Made by a program: the position numbers and the translations under genes. From Desulfobacteraceae bacterium (GTDB taxonomy: Bacteria > Desulfobacterota > Desulfobacteria > Desulfobacterales > Desulfobacteraceae): a stretch of DNA of 10,638 bases. The notes under the pieces were generated by a model. That model ran no database searches, had not been told where the DNA came from, and worked only from the letters and a program-made list of their open reading frames with translations. Below are positions 6,275 through 10,638 of this stretch, piece by piece. The stretch lies in assembly GCA_011390435.1 (NCBI GenBank), contig JAABSK010000082.1:1-10638 (forward strand), given 5' to 3'. Every line of letters starts with the position of its first letter. Within the stretch, counting starts at the first letter, position 1.

Positions 6275-6799
6275 TCAATGCTTTTTCTGATCCAGCGTAT
6301 AGGTTGCCAGATAACTGTCCTTCCAGTAGGAATTTGTCTCTTTATTAAAAAAATTGTAAAAAAGGTCAAGACTTTCCTGCCGCATAATTCCCGGAACAAT
6401 GGCAATCTCTTTTTTGGCGTATAATGGTGTCAACTGACCAAGGTCACAGCAGGCAGCCCCGCCCATGGGGTCCTCATAGGCATACACAATATGGCGGATT
6501 CCAGCAATCAGAATCGCCCCCAGACACATCAGACAAGGCTCCATCGTCGAATATACAATGGCTGCGTCCGGCTCAAATCCGATATCACATAATTCAAGAC
6601 TTCTCAGTGCCCGGATCTCAGCATGATCAATCTCGCTGAAGCGGTTGTTTCCGGACACGGTGCCCATGCGGGAGCCTGATGCCACAACACGGTCTTCCTG
6701 CCGGATGACGCAGCCTACAGGGAATTCACCTTTTTCATAGGCCGCTCTGGCCTGATCCAGGGCCAGGCGCATAAAATATTCATGATCATGTGGTGCCAA
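6275..6799 (-). CDS. Nucleoside/nucleobase deaminase of the cytidine-deaminase fold (not clearly TadA)
   Basis: The 174-residue protein is a zinc-dependent hydrolytic deaminase. Zinc ligands and the catalytic Glu are visible as HAE (His59, Glu61) and PCLMC (Cys89, Cys92). The N-terminal helix and strand YEKGEFPVGCVI resemble TadA and guanine/cytosine deaminases. Against a TadA call, the TadA HN motif near residue 45 is absent (SGSRMGTVSGNNRFSEID instead). The region after DPMGG reads AACCDLGQL rather than the usual A(V)GS, and the C-terminus (YNFFNKETNSYWKDSYLATY) is unlike TadA. The substrate is therefore unassigned. The start is TTG 6799, with GGAG 8 nt upstream (6811-6808); an ATG at 6789 is out of frame. 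It is transcribed divergently from the dGTPase-like gene, suggesting but not proving a nucleotide-salvage role. Confidence 0.85.
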   Translation of the reverse strand: MAPHDHEYFMRLALDQARAAYEKGEFPVGCVIRQEDRVVASGSRMGTVSGNNRFSEIDHAEIRALRSLELCDIGFEPDAAIVYSTMEPCLMCLGAILIAGIRHIVYAYEDPMGGAACCDLGQLTPLYAKKEIAIVPGIMRQESLDLFYNFFNKETNSYWKDSYLATYTLDQKKH

Positions 6800-7072
6800 T
6801 CGTTTTTCTCCGGAAAAATAGAGTTATTTTTTATAACTTTACTCCACTTTTATCAAATTGAATCTGAAAAACCAACCCATGCCCACAAAAGGCCCCCTTT
6901 TGCTTTCAAAAATACAGCAAGAGAAACTCAAACAACCGAAGTGCACGATCAATCCGACCGGATGCAGCAACAGGTTCAACATGCATAAAACTTGCGTAAT
7001 TGTTTCAAATATTGTATGGATTCGACAGTTTATTAAACAGCCAATGCAAATTCAATAGTCAACGGCAATATC
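6800..7072. other. Divergent intergenic region between the deaminase and dGTPase genes
   Basis: No gene is supported in this 273-bp stretch. It holds two inverted repeats: AGTTAT-TTTTT-ATAACT (6822-6838), close to the deaminase start, and CAAAAGG-CCC-CCTTTTG (6886-6902). A small palindrome, GTTTATTAAAC (7028-7038), lies near the dgt start. Promoters for both directions must lie here, but I find only weak candidates. One is TTGCGT (6992-6997), 17 nt before a poor -10, for the plus strand. The two larger repeats are possible operator or attenuator sites. Confidence 0.4.
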
Positions 7073-8179
7073 ATGGAAGCCAAAAAGAAAATACAACTAG
7101 CACAAGGGGTTGAGCAGAAAGAACCCTGCCTGAGAGAACGATTTCAACTGAGGGAAAAAAGCTTTATATCGGAATATGGCTCACTCAGCTGCAATGCCAC
7201 CCGGCGGCGGCCGGAAGAAAATGTCTGCAATATCAGAACGCCGTTTCAAATGGATCGGGACAGCATTGTCTATTCAAACGCCTTTCGGCGGCTGAAACAC
7301 AAAACCCAGGTGTTTTTATCCCCCCTGGGAGATCACTACCGGACACGCCTGACACACACCCTTGAAGTGGCTGAAATCAGCCGGAATCTGGCCAGGGCAA
7401 TGCGGTTGAACGAAGATCTGGCCGAAGCCATCGCCCTGGGTCATGATCTGGGACACACCCCTTTTGGTCATGGTGGCGAAACTGCGCTGGTTGAGGTCCA
7501 TTCACCCCATTTCTCCCATGCCGACCAGAGCCTTCGGGTGGTGGACTCTCTGGAAAACCGGGGAAACGGCCTGAATCTGACCCGGGAAGTCAGGGACGGT
7601 ATTTTGAAACATTCAAAAGGATTTGGCAATATCATCCCGGCAAAGGCCGGGGAACGGGCGATCACCGTTGAGGGCAGAATTGTCCGGGTGGCGGATATCA
7701 TGGCCTACCTGAACCATGACCTGGATGACGCATTGCGGGGAAATGTCATCAAACGGGAAGATATTCCTGAAATCTGTACTCGCAAAATCGGAAAAACCCA
7801 TTCTCAGCGGGCCAGCACCATGATGGAACAGCTGGTGTACAACAGTGGTCCGCAAAACGGCAGATTTATCCTGAACATTGGCAAAGATACCTATCAAGCC
7901 ATGATCATTTTGAGAAAATTTCTGTACGAGCAAGTATACCGCTCACCAGTTGTTCACAATGAATTCATAAAAGCCAAAAAAGTGATTGCAGGGCTGTATC
8001 AGCTTTTTCTGGAAAACCCGGATATTTTGCAGCGCGAGCTTGAAAAAATGGAAATGGCACCGTGGGAATCCACTAAAAATTCATTAAAGCGAGCTGCCTG
8101 TGATGTTGTGGCCAGCATGACCGATCGCTACGCACTCAGCCTTTACACCAGAACATTCTTTCCCAAACCACTGGTTTAA
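7073..8179 (+). CDS. dGTP triphosphohydrolase-like HD-domain protein
   Basis: Members of the dGTPase family cleave dNTPs to deoxynucleosides and triphosphate. The 368-residue protein fits the shorter (type 2) dGTPase-like branch. Family signatures are TPFQMDRDSIVYSNAFRRLKHKTQVFL (about 56-82, the region before the HD domain), His95 in RLTHTLEVAEISR, the His124-Asp125 pair in LGHDLGHTPFGHGGE, and Asp208 in RVADIMAYLNHDLDDA. Together these form the metal-binding HD set. The ATG at 7073 lacks a clear ribosome-binding site, and the first 50 residues are poorly conserved, so a later start is possible. It heads a three-gene plus-strand unit, with the next gene 12 nt downstream. Actual substrate preference cannot be read from sequence. 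Confidence 0.92.
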   Translation: MEAKKKIQLAQGVEQKEPCLRERFQLREKSFISEYGSLSCNATRRRPEENVCNIRTPFQMDRDSIVYSNAFRRLKHKTQVFLSPLGDHYRTRLTHTLEVAEISRNLARAMRLNEDLAEAIALGHDLGHTPFGHGGETALVEVHSPHFSHADQSLRVVDSLENRGNGLNLTREVRDGILKHSKGFGNIIPAKAGERAITVEGRIVRVADIMAYLNHDLDDALRGNVIKREDIPEICTRKIGKTHSQRASTMMEQLVYNSGPQNGRFILNIGKDTYQAMIILRKFLYEQVYRSPVVHNEFIKAKKVIAGLYQLFLENPDILQRELEKMEMAPWESTKNSLKRAACDVVASMTDRYALSLYTRTFFPKPLV

Positions 8180-8191
8180 ATGGTTTTTTAA

Positions 8192-8779
8192 ATGACACAA
8201 CACCTGTTTACTTCCCTGGCACAATTGTACGAGCAGATGGACCAGGCCTGGGCCTGCGCAGCAGATGCCCATGGATTCAAATGCAATGGCTGCAGCGACA
8301 ATTGCTGTACCTCGCTGTTTTTTCACCACACCTTTGTGGAAAAAGCCTACTTTCTTCATGGATTTCAATGTCTTGAGCCTGAAAAACAAAACCGCTTGAT
8401 TTTACGCGCCGAAACCTATTGCAGCCGCATGCTTGCCCAGCAAACCAGGGCCAGAAGTCTTAAACCGATGTGTCCGGCAAATGAAGAGGGCCTGTGCCTG
8501 CTCTATCCGTTCAGACCCATGATCTGCAGGCTTCATGGCCTGCCCCATGAGCTGTCTCGACCGGGCGGCCGTACTCTCCATGGTCCGGGATGTGCAGCAG
8601 GAAACTTTGATGACACCCATTCCATCCCCTTTGACCGAACCCCTTTTTATCAGCAGATGGCACAGATCGAGCTCGAATACCGGCGCCGTTTTCATTTAAA
8701 TGAAAAAATAAAACAGACCATTGCCCAGATGATTTCATCTGCCGCATCCCGTTCCGGGGATGCAGCGATCAAACATTGA
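8192..8779 (+). CDS. YkgJ-family CxxCxxCC (UPF0153-type) metal-cluster protein
   Basis: The 195-residue protein carries the cysteine signature of the YkgJ family, probably a zinc or iron-sulfur site. KCNGCSDNCC supplies Cys31, 34, 38 and 39; MCPANEEGLCLLYPFRPMICR supplies Cys94, 102 and 112; and GPGC supplies Cys134. The spacing and the YPFRPMICR segment are typical. No biochemical function is established for the family in general. There are no membrane segments or signal peptide, so it is probably cytoplasmic. The 12-nt gap after the dGTPase-like gene has no Shine-Dalgarno, only a T-rich stretch, so initiation may rely on coupling. Met16 (8237) is an alternative start. Confidence 0.88.
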   Translation: MTQHLFTSLAQLYEQMDQAWACAADAHGFKCNGCSDNCCTSLFFHHTFVEKAYFLHGFQCLEPEKQNRLILRAETYCSRMLAQQTRARSLKPMCPANEEGLCLLYPFRPMICRLHGLPHELSRPGGRTLHGPGCAAGNFDDTHSIPFDRTPFYQQMAQIELEYRRRFHLNEKIKQTIAQMISSAASRSGDAAIKH

Positions 8780-8791
8780 CACAGGAGGCCC

Positions 8792-9772
8792 ATGAATACA
8801 CCTGAAAAGAAAATCGTGACCATTGGAGGCGGCAGCGGTCAGTTTGCCCTGCTTTCCGGGCTTCGGGATCTTGAAAATATTGCCATTACCGCCATTGTGT
8901 CCATGGTGGATTCCGGTGGCAGCACAGGGCGACTGAGAGATGAACTCGGCATTCTTCCGCCGGGTGATGTTTTAAAATGTATCCTGGCGTTGTCACCTTA
9001 CCAGCAGGCCTGCCGATCGATCCTGCAAAAGCGCTTCAAAAAAGACCGGCGGCTCTCTGGACACAGTGCCGGCAACATGCTGCTGACCATGCTGTCCCGA
9101 TATACCGGTAATTTTCCTGCAGGCGTGGCTGCACTGGCGGAAATCCTTGAAGTGGATGGCAATATCCTGCCGGTCACAGTGGACCGGGCCACACTGGTGG
9201 CGGAACTGACCGACGGCAGCAGAATCTATGGAGAAGAAGCCATTGATCTTCCACGGGGAACCCAGCGCGAACAGATCAAGGATGTTTTTCTGGTACCTCA
9301 TCACCATGCAGCCATTTCAGTCTATCCACCGGTTCTGGATGCCATCAGTCAGGCTGATTATATTTTTATCGGTCCCGGGGACCTGTTTACCAGCATTATC
9401 CCCAACCTGATCGTGCCGGGTGTTCAAGAAGCCCTTCAAAAAACACCGGCAAAAATCTACTTCATTATCAATATCATGACAAAATTCGGTGAAACCCATA
9501 ATTACTCAGGAAAAGATTTTGTCATCACACTGGAAAAACGCCTGAACCGCAAGTTAGACGGCTTGATCGCCAATAAAACCACTCCGTCACAACAGGTTCT
9601 GGCCATTTACCGGGAACAGAAATCAGACTTTGTGCATCTGGATGCAGCAGATCCGTTCTGGGAACAACGAGACGTTTACCTGAGCGATATCCTGGATGGC
9701 AATGCACTCATTGTCCGGCATGATCCGGCAAAGCTGACACAAACGATCAGCCAGATCATTCACGCCCCATAA
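8792..9772 (+). CDS. YvcK/CofD-like protein (gluconeogenesis factor family)
   Basis: The 326-residue protein belongs to the family containing YvcK (a cell-shape and carbon-metabolism factor that binds UDP-sugars in Bacillus) and the transferase CofD. Visible motifs are the nucleotide-binding VTIGGGSGQ (9-17), VDSGGSTGRLRDELGILPPGD (39-59), SGHSAGNMLL (89-98) and YIFIGPGDLFTSIIPNLIVPG (190-210). The overall layout and the SGGSTGRLRDELG block favour YvcK over CofD. Where Bacillus YvcK has DDGGS this protein has DSGGS, and GPGSLYTS is GPGDLFTS. Start ATG 8792 has an excellent AGGAGG 3 nt upstream. It is last in the plus-strand unit, 12 nt after the CxxCxxCC gene, and ends 21 nt before the stop of the converging dehydrogenase-like gene with no terminator between. 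Confidence 0.88.
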   Translation: MNTPEKKIVTIGGGSGQFALLSGLRDLENIAITAIVSMVDSGGSTGRLRDELGILPPGDVLKCILALSPYQQACRSILQKRFKKDRRLSGHSAGNMLLTMLSRYTGNFPAGVAALAEILEVDGNILPVTVDRATLVAELTDGSRIYGEEAIDLPRGTQREQIKDVFLVPHHHAAISVYPPVLDAISQADYIFIGPGDLFTSIIPNLIVPGVQEALQKTPAKIYFIINIMTKFGETHNYSGKDFVITLEKRLNRKLDGLIANKTTPSQQVLAIYREQKSDFVHLDAADPFWEQRDVYLSDILDGNALIVRHDPAKLTQTISQIIHAP

Positions 9773-9793
9773 CCACAGTTGGCGTTCACACCC

Positions 9794-10630
9794 TCATCCG
9801 TTGTTCAGCACTCCCGGCGGCATGGGCGGTACGGGTTCACCACCAAGGACATACCCGCCGTCAAGCCGCAGTACGCTTCCGGTCATATACGGTGCATCGG
9901 TGATAACAAACAGACAGGCACGGACAGCGTCATCTATGGTACCGGTCCGTTTTAACAGAATATGATCTATCAGTGCTGCTTTTTCCCTGTCCGTCAAAAC
10001 AGTTTCCCATCCACGGGTTTTCTGGGCATGCCGGGTTTCAAAAATCCCCAGCATGATCTCATTGACACGGATGCAGGGCGCCCCCATTCTGGCCCAGGTT
10101 TCGGTCAAAGATGAAACACCCCGGTTTGCCAATGCATACCCGTCATTAAAAAGTGCTGCAGCCGGACCGCTTCGGCCCACAATACCGGCAATGGAGGAGA
10201 TATTGACCACACACGCCTGTTCAGCCTTCTGCAGCAGCGGCAGCAGGCAATGAAACACCCAGCGCTTGGCTTTCAAGGTGGTTGCCATCTCAAGCTCCCA
10301 CTGATCCTCAACATACTCACCATGCACGGCCGGCCATCCTCCCCGTTCAATATTATTGATTAAAATATCCAGATGACCATGGGTCGCTTCTATGGTCCGG
10401 GCAAGGGCCTGAATATCGGTTATTTTTCTCAGGTCTGTATCAACAATGGTATACTGTGCCCCGGAAGCTGCAAAATCATTTTCCATCCGCTCAAAGTCAT
10501 CTTCCCAGTCATGGCGTGTCAGTACCAGGCAGGCACCGGCTTTTCCCAGTGCCAGGGCAATTCCTTTTCCGATGCCCTTGACCGCTCCAAGCACCAGTGC
10601 TGTTTTTCCTTTAATTTCCATACCGGTCAC
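9794..10630 (-). CDS. Short-chain dehydrogenase/reductase-like protein with non-canonical active site
   Basis: The protein has an overall SDR Rossmann fold: an N-terminal glycine motif (LGAVKGIGKGIA, standing for TGxxxGIG), the DTDLRK acidic/Leu site, LDILINN before strand 5, VVNISSIAG with the catalytic-type Ser, and a C-terminal MTGSVLRLDGGYVLGG. Several key residues depart from the family. NNAG is NNIE. The helix-4 Asn is Thr (MATTLKAKRWVF). The YxxxK motif reads YALAN, Lys replaced by Asn (codon AAC), with the Ser-Tyr spacing about six residues longer than usual. It may have altered chemistry, a binding role, or belong to a divergent SDR clade. Start is uncertain: GTG 10630, or ATG 10621 giving MEIKGKTALV, which fits the family better. 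No ribosome-binding site is visible and the frame stays open to the window edge. Confidence 0.85.
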   Translation of the reverse strand: MTGMEIKGKTALVLGAVKGIGKGIALALGKAGACLVLTRHDWEDDFERMENDFAASGAQYTIVDTDLRKITDIQALARTIEATHGHLDILINNIERGGWPAVHGEYVEDQWELEMATTLKAKRWVFHCLLPLLQKAEQACVVNISSIAGIVGRSGPAAALFNDGYALANRGVSSLTETWARMGAPCIRVNEIMLGIFETRHAQKTRGWETVLTDREKAALIDHILLKRTGTIDDAVRACLFVITDAPYMTGSVLRLDGGYVLGGEPVPPMPPGVLNNG

Positions 10631-10638
10631 ACTGCGCT

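Noticed and set aside
8084..8389. 101-codon minus-strand frame across the dGTPase and CxxCxxCC junction
   Set aside because: It is antisense to two conserved genes and has no recognisable features.
9773..9793. Bidirectional terminator between the converging yvcK-like and SDR-like genes
   Set aside because: The 21-bp gap has no inverted repeat with a T-tract on either strand.

Overview
This window is a block of bacterial housekeeping genes, mainly for translation, read almost entirely on the minus strand from about 6800 down to 1. Three plus-strand genes (7073-9772) and one converging minus-strand gene at the right edge follow. The protein sequences and the moderate base composition suggest a sulfate-reducing Desulfobacterota (Desulfobacter/Desulfotignum-like) lineage. 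That is an impression from the sequences, not a database result.

Minus-strand translation block, in transcription order. A non-TadA-like cytidine-deaminase-fold protein (6799-6275) comes first. A consensus promoter (6255-6227) then drives infC (IF3), rpmI (L35), rplT (L20), pheS and pheT (Phe-tRNA synthetase alpha and beta). thrS, which often precedes infC, is not present. A second strong promoter (1325-1297) drives a tRNA-Gly(CCC) gene with an encoded CCA end. Its long structured trailer ends in a Rho-independent terminator (1099-1071). Next come rimP and the first 189 codons of nusA, which runs off the left edge.

Plus-strand block. A dGTPase-like HD hydrolase, a YkgJ-type CxxCxxCC protein and a YvcK/CofD-like protein are spaced 12 nt apart and look like one operon. 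It is transcribed divergently from the deaminase. A short-chain dehydrogenase-like protein converges on it from the right edge and lacks the usual catalytic Lys.

The most interesting signals are regulatory. (1) infC appears to start at an AUA codon placed 6 nt after a perfect AGGAGG, giving the N-terminal extension expected of IF3. This would be the discriminatory start used for IF3 autoregulation. (2) The infC-rpmI gap holds an 11-bp hairpin whose 16-nt loop can pair over 13 contiguous positions with rpmI codons 4-8. The resulting pseudoknot spans the rpmI ribosome-binding site and is a strong candidate for an L20 autoregulatory operator. (3) The tRNA-Gly trailer has mutually exclusive pairings, one of which involves the CCA end. 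I found no phage, insertion sequence, CRISPR or defence system.
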